From GCA-020345945 sp964596985 (GTDB taxonomy: Archaea; Thermoproteota; Bathyarchaeia; RBG-16-48-13; GCA-020345945): a DNA stretch of 64,000 nt. Of this stretch, positions 38,883-48,238 are shown piece after piece (position 1 is the stretch's first letter; every line of letters starts with the position of its first letter). Under the pieces are notes generated by a model that worked only from the letters and a program-made list of their open reading frames with translations, searched no databases and was not told the DNA's origin. Position numbers and translations under genes: made by a program. The stretch covers positions 186,001-250,000 of the forward strand of contig CAZQWG010000002.1 in the NCBI GenBank assembly GCA_964596985.1, written 5' to 3'.

Positions 38883-40484
38883 TCAACCTTTGATCTTTTC
38901 TACAACCCGAACCATTGCCCTGGCGATGGGGTTTGAGCCAAATAATCTATCCACCGATCTGACTTCATTAGGGGTCAATCCCCCAATCCGGATAAAGATT
39001 ACGGAGAAGACGACTACGCCAACTATGACGCCCACAGGGATTGAGTATATCCCTGATAAGTATACTCTGGATAGAAAGTAGACTAGGACAGACATTATGG
39101 TGCATGGTATTGAGAGCCGAAGGAAGTATGGTAATTTGATTTGTGCGACGGGTTCTTCCCTTAAAGTGTAGTATGATAAGAATAGCAGGATCAGGTGGAC
39201 GAATATCTCGGTGAAGACGGCCCCGTTTAATCCGAAGGTCGGGATCAAGATCAACATCTGAGTTGTTTTGAGGACCGTCGCGATAGAGGAGAGTTGAAGA
39301 CGTCTCTCCGGCATACTCAGTGCTAGAATCGCGGTAGGGTTGTATAGATTATATAGGACAAGAATGGGGGTTCTGGTGGCCAGTACCTGGAAGTAGATCA
39401 CAGACGGTAGGTATCTTGGGAAGAAGATGGACAGGAACGGTCTCATCAATACTATCATCCCACAGGCCAGAGGCATCGCAATGGCGAGTTCGATCTTCAT
39501 GAATGTCTGATGGAGTTTCTTGAAAGTCTCTCTATCCCTTAAGGTATGGCTCTCCGATAGTATTGGGTAAAGGGTTGTGAAGCTGGTAGATGTAATAAGA
39601 TTGAGAAATGGGACTGAGATTTCACTGGCTGCCTTATAATAACCGAGTAGAGTTGGGTCTCCTAGAAGGCTCAGCAAGAGGACATCCAGTCTCGTATGGA
39701 CGCCTTTCAGTATGTTGGTGGCTAAGAGATACCTTGAGAAGCTTAAGAGTTTCTTGCAAGTGTCTATCCAATTGTCCTTTACATGATCTTCTGGGGTTGC
39801 TGATGAGGAAAGACGTCTATGCGAAAAGATCAATGAGAGTATGGTTACAGCTATTTGGGAAATGATTATGGAGAAGACCATTCCTTTTGCTCCTGTTTCC
39901 ACGGTTACGATAAATGTGAATAGCCGGGTGAGGCTGCCGAGAAGTGTGAATATCGTCAGTACCTTGAATTCCTGAAGGCTTGATACTGCAGCCAGGGATA
40001 TGGCTTGGAGGGGTATCGTTACTGTTAGTATGGACCCCAGTTTCAATATGTCCGCGGCTTCTGGAGAATTAAGTAGTCTACATATTTTGCTGGAGAATAG
40101 GAATACTGGAGTAGCTATTAGTAGTCCAATGGATAGGCTGATGGTGATCGCTATTATTAGTAGCCGTCTAGCCTCCGAGTAACTGCCCGTTGTTTTTGCG
40201 TCGATTATCGTCTTGATGATCGAATGGCGGAAGCCTAGCTCACTAAATGTTGAGAGTAATCCTCCAACCGATAGGACTAGGGAACCGATCCCGTATTGGC
40301 TCGGTTCAAGTGAGTATATGATAAACGCATTAGTTAGGAATCCGATGATCCCTGATAGAATCCTCGCGGAAGAAACCCAGGCAACACCCTTGAATGCCTT
40401 CTTGAAGGTATTCGCTCTAATCAAGCTGGGTGTTTTGTACTGTGCGTACATAGGGAAACACTTGTTGGGCGGTTCTCTCTCCAC
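38883..40484 (-). CDS. Wzx-type polysaccharide flippase (MATE/MOP superfamily)
   Basis: A 533-residue protein with about fourteen hydrophobic segments and the N-terminal amphipathic KKAFKGVAWVSSARILSG block typical of PST/Wzx exporters. It would flip a lipid-linked glycan across the membrane. GTG at 40484 is listed; ATG at 40451 is an alternative closer to the family start. It lies between the carbamoyltransferase and the first radical SAM gene. Confidence 0.9.
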   Translation of the reverse strand: MEREPPNKCFPMYAQYKTPSLIRANTFKKAFKGVAWVSSARILSGIIGFLTNAFIIYSLEPSQYGIGSLVLSVGGLLSTFSELGFRHSIIKTIIDAKTTGSYSEARRLLIIAITISLSIGLLIATPVFLFSSKICRLLNSPEAADILKLGSILTVTIPLQAISLAAVSSLQEFKVLTIFTLLGSLTRLFTFIVTVETGAKGMVFSIIISQIAVTILSLIFSHRRLSSSATPEDHVKDNWIDTCKKLLSFSRYLLATNILKGVHTRLDVLLLSLLGDPTLLGYYKAASEISVPFLNLITSTSFTTLYPILSESHTLRDRETFKKLHQTFMKIELAIAMPLACGMIVLMRPFLSIFFPRYLPSVIYFQVLATRTPILVLYNLYNPTAILALSMPERRLQLSSIATVLKTTQMLILIPTFGLNGAVFTEIFVHLILLFLSYYTLREEPVAQIKLPYFLRLSIPCTIMSVLVYFLSRVYLSGIYSIPVGVIVGVVVFSVIFIRIGGLTPNEVRSVDRLFGSNPIARAMVRVVEKIKG

Positions 40485-40571
40485 TATTGGATGTTGTTCC
40501 TAAAATCATTCGGAGTTCGTATATTGACGTTTTGGGTTTCAAACCAATCTAAGTAGAGCCATGGATGGGGC

Positions 40572-42041
40572 TTAGATTGGAGGCGAAAAGAGTCTTCTTA
40601 GATGGGATATGAACTTGGACGGGTGTAGTAGGGCTTGGGTTGCTAGATAAAGGGAGTACCTGTAGTCTCTTTTTGCGCGTTCCAGTTTCAAGAGTACGGG
40701 GAGGATGCTGTTGGCATACCTGTTTGCCTTAGCCAAGTCATCAGGGCTCAGTTCCTCTGTGCGGATTATCGTGTAGTCTCCTGCATAATGCGAAAATGCG
40801 ATATCTTCGAACTCTTCGGCGAGAAACCATTTCTTCTCTTCAGCTATTCTGTAGAATTCTGTTCCCGGGAAGGGAACTGCGATGCTTGCTTGAAAGCCAT
40901 CTGGGACTATTTCTCGGACAAGTTTGAAGGTTCTCCTAATAGAGTCCCAGTTTTCACCTGGTAGCCCTATCATAATAGTGGCATGGGTTCGTATACCAAT
41001 CTCTCTGCACCACTTGAAGACCTCTCTCACCCTGCTTGTCATCAGTCCCTTCCGAGAATTCTTCAAGATACTGTCGCTACCGCTCTCTATGCCGAATTTC
41101 AGAGCCTCGCAACCAGCATCGTACATGTTTTCCAGCATCTCCCTACTGACTGTCGAACAATGTCCCATGGCAGCCCATTCAAAGTTCAGTTTGCTATCTT
41201 TGATCTCTCTACAGAGATCCGATACCTTCTCTTTCGGATAGGTGAAGGTATCGTCATCGAAATATATCTCTCTAGGGTTGAACTTGTGCAGTACGTATCG
41301 AATCTCTTCTATTACCTTCTTAGCGCTTCGGTATCTTACTGATCCAGGTCTATACATGGTGGCAGGCCATAGGCAGAATATACATCTATAGGGGCATCCT
41401 CGACCTGCAAGTAACTGAATGTTCGGTTTCTTCGCGAATGGCTCGTAGTAGGATGTTGGCTGAAATACATCAAATGCGGGTAGGGGCAGATCGTCCAGAT
41501 TGATGAGTGGTCTTCTCTTGTTGATCTTGACCTTCTCTCCTTCTCTGTAGGCAAGACCTTGGACACCCCGTAGTGACTTACTGGATTCCTTCGCATTGGC
41601 TAGATCGCGGAGTATATACTCGTACTCGCCAATCAGAGCGTAGTCTATCTCTGGTCTCTTAACTTCCTCTGGAAAATAGGTGATGTGGGAACCGGCGAAG
41701 GCTATCTCTGTCTTAAGAGCTTTTTTTACCTGTTGGGCTAGCTCAAGGTCGTTCTTGTGGCTGGGTGTGCTGCTTTCGAAGAGTACAAGGTCTGGGGAAA
41801 AAGACTCAAGTTCCTGCGTGAATTCTTTTGCATTCCATCCTTGCGCTAGGGCATCTAGTCCAAGAACAGTATGGCCCTCAAGTCTTAGGATTGCTGCAGA
41901 GTATGATAGCCAAAAAGGGTAGGGTGCGTATGTGGTTCTAGTCCCAGACTTGTCGAAGCTGGCGTGGGGCCATCGGCTACCTGCTCGGACCGCCTTCCCT
42001 ATATCCCAGAGCCATGGGGGGTTGCAGAGTGCGATCTTCAA
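40572..42041 (-). CDS. Radical SAM protein with N-terminal cobalamin-binding-type domain
   Basis: A 489-residue protein. The N-terminal 120 residues form a Rossmann-like B12-binding fold (ALCNPPWLWD, VLFESSTPSH, IAFAGSHITYFPEE) without the DxHxxG axial-His motif. The radical SAM [4Fe-4S] motif is C216, C220, C223 in GRGCPYRCIFC; FDDDTF, ALKFGIESGS and MIGLPGE follow. The family performs radical methylation, cyclisation or other C-H chemistry in anaerobes. TTG at 42041. It lies next to the flippase. Acceptor unknown, likely a sugar or lipid carrier. Confidence 0.9.
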   Translation of the reverse strand: MKIALCNPPWLWDIGKAVRAGSRWPHASFDKSGTRTTYAPYPFWLSYSAAILRLEGHTVLGLDALAQGWNAKEFTQELESFSPDLVLFESSTPSHKNDLELAQQVKKALKTEIAFAGSHITYFPEEVKRPEIDYALIGEYEYILRDLANAKESSKSLRGVQGLAYREGEKVKINKRRPLINLDDLPLPAFDVFQPTSYYEPFAKKPNIQLLAGRGCPYRCIFCLWPATMYRPGSVRYRSAKKVIEEIRYVLHKFNPREIYFDDDTFTYPKEKVSDLCREIKDSKLNFEWAAMGHCSTVSREMLENMYDAGCEALKFGIESGSDSILKNSRKGLMTSRVREVFKWCREIGIRTHATIMIGLPGENWDSIRRTFKLVREIVPDGFQASIAVPFPGTEFYRIAEEKKWFLAEEFEDIAFSHYAGDYTIIRTEELSPDDLAKANRYANSILPVLLKLERAKRDYRYSLYLATQALLHPSKFISHLRRLFSPPI

Positions 42042-42206
42042 CCGCTATTCCTTTCCTGTGTTCGTGTCTTCTGTCTACCTTATGGAAGTATCTTGGAAGC
42101 TGACTGGTTCCTTGATTAAAGAGTCTTTTCAGATGTATTCTTCACTAACTATTAAAATCTGGGAGCTTTGAATGTCTTCCTTAAAGCATAGGATCAGAGT
42201 GAGAGA

Positions 42207-43154
42207 ATGCTTGTTTCTATAGTCCTTCCGATGCTTGACGATGAGGACACGGTTGAAGAGTGTCTTTCATCACTTAGGAATCAATCCTATAACCCAAAGG
42301 AGATAATCGCGATCGACGACGGTTCGTCTGACAGGACCTATGAGATTGCTGAGCGGATTGCACGGAAGAGTCAAAGTATCTCTGCTGTGAGGATTGAGCA
42401 TCATGGGAGATCATATGCCAGGAACTTTGGTACGAGATTGGCGAGAGGTGAACTGGTATTTTTCGCTGAATCAGATGCCAAGTACTCCTCAGACTACCTT
42501 GCGAAGGCTGTGGGGGGATTCTCTGACCCGAAAGTCGGTGGGGTCCTGATGGGTGGGGGGGTGTGGGAGGATGATACATACATGTCGCGTTGTATGCACC
42601 TTGAAGCACTCTTGAGGAATGTAGATCTGAACTCGGGCCGGATTCATCCTGAGAGCGGGTGGGTGTATAGAAGGGATATATTTGATGTGATTGGGGGTTT
42701 TGATGAGCAGTTGAATGCAGGTGAAGATACGGATCTAGGAATCAGGGTTAGGGAGTCCGGATATCGGATCAGGTGGATGGGGGGGATGCATTGGTGGTTC
42801 AAGAATCCGAAGACGTTAAGGGAGTTGATAAGGCGAAGTTACTGGTTTGGTAAAGAGGAATTGGGAGGCTTTTTCAGAAAGTATCCTTATAGATTCCCTT
42901 GGGCGAAGGTTTCAGTTGTCCTCTTTTCCGTCATACTCTTGGTCTTATCTCTCTTGGAGAAGTGGACCCTCTTTGTATTGATTATAGGTATAGTCTCTAT
43001 ATTCCTTATCAAGGGTATCAGTATCCTAAGGAAAGGATGGAAGTTCTTGGGAATCGGAGATGCGGTGAGCCTTGTTCTTCTCAGTGCAGTTAGAAACATC
43101 TCCTTCCTCTTGGGAGTCGGAGCTGGGTTAGCTAAGATGATATCTAACCAATAA
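42207..43154 (+). CDS. GT2 glycosyltransferase with C-terminal membrane helices
   Basis: A 315-residue protein. GT-A domain: IVLPMLDDEDTVEECL (5-20), IDDGSSDRT (36-44), ESD 88-90 in the DxD position, GGFDE with GEDTDLG (163-178). Three hydrophobic stretches near 235-250, 253-271 and 285-307 form a membrane anchor. It lacks the QxxRW motif present in the related gene at 49694. ATG start; 26 bases before the GT4 gene at 43181, a likely operon. Confidence 0.9.
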   Translation: MLVSIVLPMLDDEDTVEECLSSLRNQSYNPKEIIAIDDGSSDRTYEIAERIARKSQSISAVRIEHHGRSYARNFGTRLARGELVFFAESDAKYSSDYLAKAVGGFSDPKVGGVLMGGGVWEDDTYMSRCMHLEALLRNVDLNSGRIHPESGWVYRRDIFDVIGGFDEQLNAGEDTDLGIRVRESGYRIRWMGGMHWWFKNPKTLRELIRRSYWFGKEELGGFFRKYPYRFPWAKVSVVLFSVILLVLSLLEKWTLFVLIIGIVSIFLIKGISILRKGWKFLGIGDAVSLVLLSAVRNISFLLGVGAGLAKMISNQ

Positions 43155-43180
43155 GTATTCTGTGAGGATGCATAGTAACT

Positions 43181-44359
43181 TTGAGGATATGTAGAATTGT
43201 GGATAGTTTCCCTGTAGGAGAAGAGATAATCGGGGGACTTGGACCAAACTGGTATTATTACTCTAAGCTCTGTGTAGAAAAGGGTATGAATGTCCATGTT
43301 GTCTGCGGTAGGTTGGCGGGGCAACCTGAGGAAGAGGACATTGAGGGAATCAAGGTACATAGGGTATCTTCTTCGCTGGGGCATAGAAGTAGTCTATATG
43401 GTGAGTTTGCGAGGAGATCTATGGAGACTCTGCTTAAGATTGACCCAGATCTAATCCATGGACATAACGCATATCACATCTCTGTGGTGATGCGCAGGAA
43501 GAAGATTAACTCTCCTCTGATTACTCATCTCCATGGAAGTATTGATCTAGATCTATACACTGATAAGCTTCCATTTCATTTCGACTTTAAACGTGCCCTC
43601 TGGGATAGGCTCTACTGTATATGGTCCCTTTGGAAGAATAGATATGTCACTCAACACGCTGATCTAGTAATTGCATGCGATAATTACACTGCAAACTCAG
43701 TCTACAAATATTTTCCAGAGAAGTTGGTTAGAGTTGTCTATAACGGCGTGGAACTGGAACGTTTTAAGCGTGTGAAAGGTGATCTCAAGGAATTCTATGA
43801 AGCAGATAACATTATATTATTCGTTGGACGCCCCACCCCTTGGAAGGGAATTCAATACATACTTCAAGCAATGCCTCAATTGAACAAAAGATACAGAAAC
43901 CTGAAGTGCCTATTAGTGGGCGTTAAAAGGGAAGAAGGTTATTACAAGACTTACTATAGATGGTTCAGGTCGATAGCTGAAAATCTTAGACTTAAAAATA
44001 TCGAATTCCTGAAACCGGTACCCTACTTCGACCTTCCAAAATACTACTCGACAGCTGACTGTCTCGTCGTGCCCTCTTATCCAGACCCCTCACCAAAAGT
44101 AGTTTATGAGGGACAGGCATGTTCATGTCCAATAGTTGGTGCAAATGGGGGAGGTATTCCTGAAATCTTTGGACAGGAATCTGGGCTACTCTTCGAGCCC
44201 AGAAATGTGCAAGATCTAGTAGACAAGATCGACATAGTCCTGAGGGATCCAGACAAGTTTAGAGGAGGAAGAAAAACGGTCCAAAATCGAGCGACTTGGG
44301 AAAAATGCGTCGAAGATATGATCAAATGCTATGAGCTATTGCTAGATACTGATGGCTGA
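43181..44359 (+). CDS. GT4 family glycosyltransferase
   Basis: A 392-residue GT-B enzyme. Seen: GGLGPNWYYYSKL (18-30), HGHNAYH, THLHGSIDLD, VVYNGVELERF, LFVGRPTPWKGIQYI, CLLVGVKREEGYY, and VYEGQACSCPIVGANGGGIPEIF. The N-terminus matches that of the gene at 35639 from its internal Met. TTG start with GAGGATG upstream. Likely works with the GT2 gene just upstream on one glycan. Confidence 0.9.
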   Translation: MRICRIVDSFPVGEEIIGGLGPNWYYYSKLCVEKGMNVHVVCGRLAGQPEEEDIEGIKVHRVSSSLGHRSSLYGEFARRSMETLLKIDPDLIHGHNAYHISVVMRRKKINSPLITHLHGSIDLDLYTDKLPFHFDFKRALWDRLYCIWSLWKNRYVTQHADLVIACDNYTANSVYKYFPEKLVRVVYNGVELERFKRVKGDLKEFYEADNIILFVGRPTPWKGIQYILQAMPQLNKRYRNLKCLLVGVKREEGYYKTYYRWFRSIAENLRLKNIEFLKPVPYFDLPKYYSTADCLVVPSYPDPSPKVVYEGQACSCPIVGANGGGIPEIFGQESGLLFEPRNVQDLVDKIDIVLRDPDKFRGGRKTVQNRATWEKCVEDMIKCYELLLDTDG

Positions 44360-44437
44360 TAATCAATCCAATGCGCATTCAGGTCACCAAAGATCTAATT
44401 TTTGTATAACAGTTGTGCGATATGGAATACGGCTTTC

Positions 44438-44680
44438 TCACTCTTCTACTCTTAGGCTTCTTAGTTCTTCTACGTGCTTAAGATACTTTGATTTCCTACA
44501 ATCTGTATATCTTATAGTCTCGAGTCTGAATCTACGAATTGAGTATTCTCGGACGATTTTCCCCATCGCTGTCCTTTTATCTTCCCACTTCAACCAGATT
44601 GAGGAGCACTTTTCCTTGGGAAATCGCCTGTTGTATAGAAGGTCATCTCTAGACCCAGACTCATGAATAGTGTGATCTCT
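44438..44680 (-). pseudogene. Possible small gene or 3' gene remnant on the minus strand
   Basis: The 340-base stretch between the GT4 and the radical SAM genes contains a minus-strand open frame with protein-like, charged composition: FPKEKCSSIWLKWEDKR, then REYSIRRFRLETIRYTDC, then YLKHVEELRSL before a TGA at 44438. The ATG at 44755 would overlap the radical SAM start by 56 bases, and no good start lies between, so this may be the 3' end of a lost gene. Family not recognised. The start given is only the approximate edge of the protein-like part. Confidence 0.35.
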
Positions 44681-44699
44681 TTGAAATCGCAGAAATAAC

Positions 44700-46148
44700 G
44701 TGAAAAAGATGAAGGTCCTTCTAGTCAAGCCTACTATAGGAAAGCGGATGGGCATAGGACGAGAAGTCGGCCCCCCTCTAGGGTTAGCCTATCTTGGATC
44801 AATGCTGGAAGAGAACGGACATAAACCGACAATAGCAGATCTAAACATTGTAAGAAAGAGGACAGGCGAGAATCGTGAGAAATGGTTCGAACAGCTCGAA
44901 AAGATGTTGTCGAGGTTCAAACCTGACCTTGTGGGGATCACATGCAACACATTTGAGAGATTCGAAGTCTTCGAAATAGCTGATTTTGTAAAACAGAAAA
45001 CCCAATTACCCGTCGTTGTTGGTGGAATCCATGCTACATTCTGTGCAAAAGAGATCCTAGCGAATATTCCCTCTATTGATATTATTACTCGTGGAGAAGG
45101 GGAGGTAACACTTCTTGAAATATGTGAGAAACTCGAGTCAGGGAAACCTCTCAAGAAAACCAGAGGAATCACATACAGGGATGACGAAGGTAGGATTGTA
45201 GAATCTCCCTTACGCCCCCTCATAGAAGATCTAGACATCCTCCCATTTCCCGCTCGGTATCTATTAGCTGTTAAGGAGTATCCCATTAGAATGGCTGCTT
45301 CAGCTGGACTGGATCGGTATAAAGTGACGAATATCATTTCGAGTAGGGGATGTCCCTTCAAGTGCGGCTTCTGTTCGACAACGCTGATGTGGGGTTCGAA
45401 GATACGGTATAGAAGCCCGAAGAATTTGGTTGATGAGATGGAGGAAACGCTTGAGGACTTTGGTTTCCTAGATGGATTTACCTTCTCAGACGACAATCTT
45501 ACGGTTGACAGAGAAAGAACTATTGAGATCTGCAGAATGATTCGAGACCGAGGACTCGATATAGTATGGGACTGTTATGCTCACGTTAACACGATAAGTG
45601 AAGATCTGGTAGAGAATATGGCTTCTGTAGGATGCAAACTCATCACCTTTGGTGTCGAATCTGGAAGCCAAAGAATGTTGAAGATTATGGGAAAGAATAC
45701 TAACCTAGATAAGATAAAGAAAGCTGTTAAAATCTGTAGAAGGTATGATATTCTTCCAAAGTGTAACTTTATGTTCGGATATCCAGGGGAGACTGAAGAA
45801 GACGTAAAGAGAACTTTCAAGTTCATTAAACAGAATCTTCAGCCGAATGAGGTTACGATCATCGATCATGTTTGGCTTTATCCAGGCACTAAGATATTCA
45901 AGGATCTGAGAGAATCCAATTATTTCGGAGGCGAATTCGACTGGTTTCGGAAAGTCCTTCCCTCCCATACTGGTGTTCCGATCTATGTACCAGAAGATAA
46001 TGACCAAAGACTCAAGACTCTGAAAGCGTTCCGTATCAAACATAGATTTGGGTATGCACTAAGACATCCTTTCAAGGCTCTTATGTACATGGCAAATCCT
46101 GCAAACCTGATGAAGGAGGTTAGCTGGCTACGAAGAAAAGGAGTTTAA
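44700..46148 (+). CDS. Radical SAM protein with N-terminal cobalamin-binding-type domain
   Basis: A 482-residue protein. B12-type domain: LLVKPTIGKRMG, PPLGLAYLGSMLEENGH, DLVGITCNTFER and VVVGGIHATF; no DxHxxG motif. The [4Fe-4S] cysteines are C218, C222 and C225 in SRGCPFKCGFC; FSDDNLTVDRER, FGVESGSQRML and MFGYPGETEED follow. This is the layout of BchE- and HpnJ-like enzymes. GTG start at 44700. The sulfatase-like gene follows on the same strand. Target unknown. Confidence 0.9.
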   Translation: MKKMKVLLVKPTIGKRMGIGREVGPPLGLAYLGSMLEENGHKPTIADLNIVRKRTGENREKWFEQLEKMLSRFKPDLVGITCNTFERFEVFEIADFVKQKTQLPVVVGGIHATFCAKEILANIPSIDIITRGEGEVTLLEICEKLESGKPLKKTRGITYRDDEGRIVESPLRPLIEDLDILPFPARYLLAVKEYPIRMAASAGLDRYKVTNIISSRGCPFKCGFCSTTLMWGSKIRYRSPKNLVDEMEETLEDFGFLDGFTFSDDNLTVDRERTIEICRMIRDRGLDIVWDCYAHVNTISEDLVENMASVGCKLITFGVESGSQRMLKIMGKNTNLDKIKKAVKICRRYDILPKCNFMFGYPGETEEDVKRTFKFIKQNLQPNEVTIIDHVWLYPGTKIFKDLRESNYFGGEFDWFRKVLPSHTGVPIYVPEDNDQRLKTLKAFRIKHRFGYALRHPFKALMYMANPANLMKEVSWLRRKGV

Positions 46149-46234
46149 TCTCATTAGATCATCTTTCGTACGCCAGTGCATGATGTTGTGAACCTAGAAA
46201 AGTAAACTAGTCAAGTTATACGAGTGATTAGACA

Positions 46235-47653
46235 TTGACAAAGAGGATGCCAAATATTCTACTTATTGTATTGGACGCTGCAAGAGTTGATCATTTATCC
46301 TGCTATGGATATCATAGAGATACTACACCAAATATAGACAAGATTGCAGGAATGGGTACACTCTTTGAAAATTGTTTCAGTACTTCTCCTTGGACTATGC
46401 CTTCTCATGCGTCTTTGTTTACTGGAAAATTTCCGTCAACATGCGGGGTTATCGGAGAAAATTTTTCTCTGGATAAAACACAAATAACCCTCTCCCAGGT
46501 TTTGTCTTCAGCAGGTTACCACACCTTTGGGATAACCAGTTCTCCACATATTGGCAAACACACACATTTTAACAAAGGCTTCAATTATTTCATTGAAGCC
46601 TTCAGAAGACCCCTCCTGAAAAATGGATTTGATCTATGCTTCAAGAGAGCACTCAACACATTTAGGAACAGGATATATGGCGGAAAGGATATAACTTTCT
46701 ACATTACGGAAATCGCCAAATCATGGCTTAAGAAAGAAATTCACCCCTTTTTTATGTATCTACATTATAGTACACCTCACAGCCCATACTACTCCCCAGG
46801 AGCCTTCCACAAGAAATTTTACCGCGATATTGAATCGAAGGTGGATACTAGTAGAGCAAGAGAATTGGCTTCAACTGGAGATGCGCTACTATCACATGTA
46901 CTGGGAAGAATCAAGTTAACAGACAAAGAATGGGAAGTAATCAAATCTTACTATGATTCAAAATTGTCTTACTTAGACAATAAGATATTGGAGATCTTGC
47001 ATCTTCTTCGAGACCTCAAGATCCTTAATGAAACAATATTGGTGATTACCTCAGATCACGGAGAGAACTTTGGAGAGCATGGTCTAGTCTATCATGATTT
47101 TTGTCTTTACGATACTCTAATACATGTCCCTTTAGTAGTCTACTACTCCAATCTACCGTTAAAGAAGAGAGTCACCTCTTTGGTATCGCATGTGGATTTG
47201 TTCCCTACTATTTTGAAGCTCTCAGATATCAACACAGGCAAGACTTTGGAATATGAAGGAATCGACATCTTTTCACCAAGGGAGCGAGAGTTACGGGATT
47301 ACATCTTCGCAGAACATGGAGGGGGTTTTTTAACAAGAACTCTGATGAAGAAATACCCCGGTCTTGCTCATTCTAAATACCGTAGGGGCATGAAGTGTAT
47401 CAGAACACGAGAGTTGAAATATATTCTGAATTCAGATAAGCATGAAGAGTTGTATGATATAGTGAATGATCCGAACGAAGAACTCAATCTAATAGAAAAA
47501 CATTCAGAGGTAGCACGTGTGCTAAGAGCATTATTAGAGAAGCAATTTGGTGCAATTGGTTTTTTTGGACAAGACAGATCAGCGCATGTTCGTGACGACA
47601 TCTATCAGGATAGGGAAATAATTGACCAGCTGACTCGCCTAGGTTATCTATAA
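46235..47653 (+). CDS. Sulfatase-like AlkP-superfamily enzyme with Thr at the nucleophile site
   Basis: A 472-residue sulfatase-fold protein. Metal ligand region IVLDAARVDHLSCYGY (Asp14), then PWTMPSHASLFTG with Thr54 where true sulfatases have Cys or Ser for formylglycine, then SDHGENFGEHG and SHVDLFPTIL. The Thr makes conventional sulfate-ester hydrolysis unlikely; a phosphodiesterase or phospho-group transferase is more probable. No membrane helix. TTG at 46235 is the longest start; ATG at 46247 gives MPNILLIVLDAAR and is equally likely. The tail QLTRLGYL resembles those of the two other AlkP proteins. A perfect hairpin lies inside the gene at 46575-46602. Confidence 0.85.
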   Translation: MTKRMPNILLIVLDAARVDHLSCYGYHRDTTPNIDKIAGMGTLFENCFSTSPWTMPSHASLFTGKFPSTCGVIGENFSLDKTQITLSQVLSSAGYHTFGITSSPHIGKHTHFNKGFNYFIEAFRRPLLKNGFDLCFKRALNTFRNRIYGGKDITFYITEIAKSWLKKEIHPFFMYLHYSTPHSPYYSPGAFHKKFYRDIESKVDTSRARELASTGDALLSHVLGRIKLTDKEWEVIKSYYDSKLSYLDNKILEILHLLRDLKILNETILVITSDHGENFGEHGLVYHDFCLYDTLIHVPLVVYYSNLPLKKRVTSLVSHVDLFPTILKLSDINTGKTLEYEGIDIFSPRERELRDYIFAEHGGGFLTRTLMKKYPGLAHSKYRRGMKCIRTRELKYILNSDKHEELYDIVNDPNEELNLIEKHSEVARVLRALLEKQFGAIGFFGQDRSAHVRDDIYQDREIIDQLTRLGYL

Positions 47654-47689
47654 ATTGAAAAGTAGACAACGTATAAACTTGATGTTCTA

Positions 47690-48238
47690 TTAATGTTGAT
47701 AGTGCGAGTGAACAAGAAGTCCAGATACGGAGACATAGTACCCTAGTAGGCGGATAGGTACACTGTCCGCGAGAGTAGAGAAGAGAAAACAAGGAAAGAG
47801 ATATGTCTCCTCATTTAGCCGTTCATTTTTGTCCAAACAGTCCAGCGCCCTCTTCTTGATCATCTTTGCCGGGACTCCGACCACAACAACATATGGTGGT
47901 ACATCTCTAGTCACAACCGAACCTGAACTTACCATGCCTCTTCTCTCGATCCTCACCCCTTTGAGTATTGTGGAGTCAGCCCCTATCCAGATATCGTCCT
48001 CGATCACTATTAATACCCCATTTTTCATTGCCACTGTATGGTTCGTTTCGGATCCCGGTAAACTATATCGATGGAAATTATGCAGACATGGAATCCTATT
48101 CTAACATAGTCTTCGATCGTAATCTCACCGTTCCCATGGAAAATAGCAGAATGAGTTGATGGAGACATAGTCTCCCAGTTCAACCATTGACGCGTACTCT
48201 ATTATCACTACTTCTGAGATGTGAACCCTGTCTCTCAT
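47690..48238 (-). pseudogene. Frameshifted hexapeptide-repeat acyltransferase (WbbJ-like)
   Basis: Remains of a left-handed beta-helix O- or N-acetyltransferase in three frames. From ATG at 48238 the first frame encodes YASMVELGDYVSINSFCY; near the AAAA run at 48140-48143 it shifts to FHGNGEITIEDYVRIGFHV; near 48080-48090 it shifts again to HNFHRYSLPGSETNHTV and continues as IEDDIWIGADSTILKGV...VPAKMIKK to a stop at 47690. The catalytic-type HNFHRY segment survives. Either the gene is inactive or the assembly has two indel errors. The last frame alone is open from 48034. Confidence 0.75.

Noticed and set aside
44352..44666. Plus-strand 104-codon open frame overlapping the GT4 stop
   Set aside because: Ser/Leu-rich antisense-type composition; the minus strand reads as the more protein-like frame.
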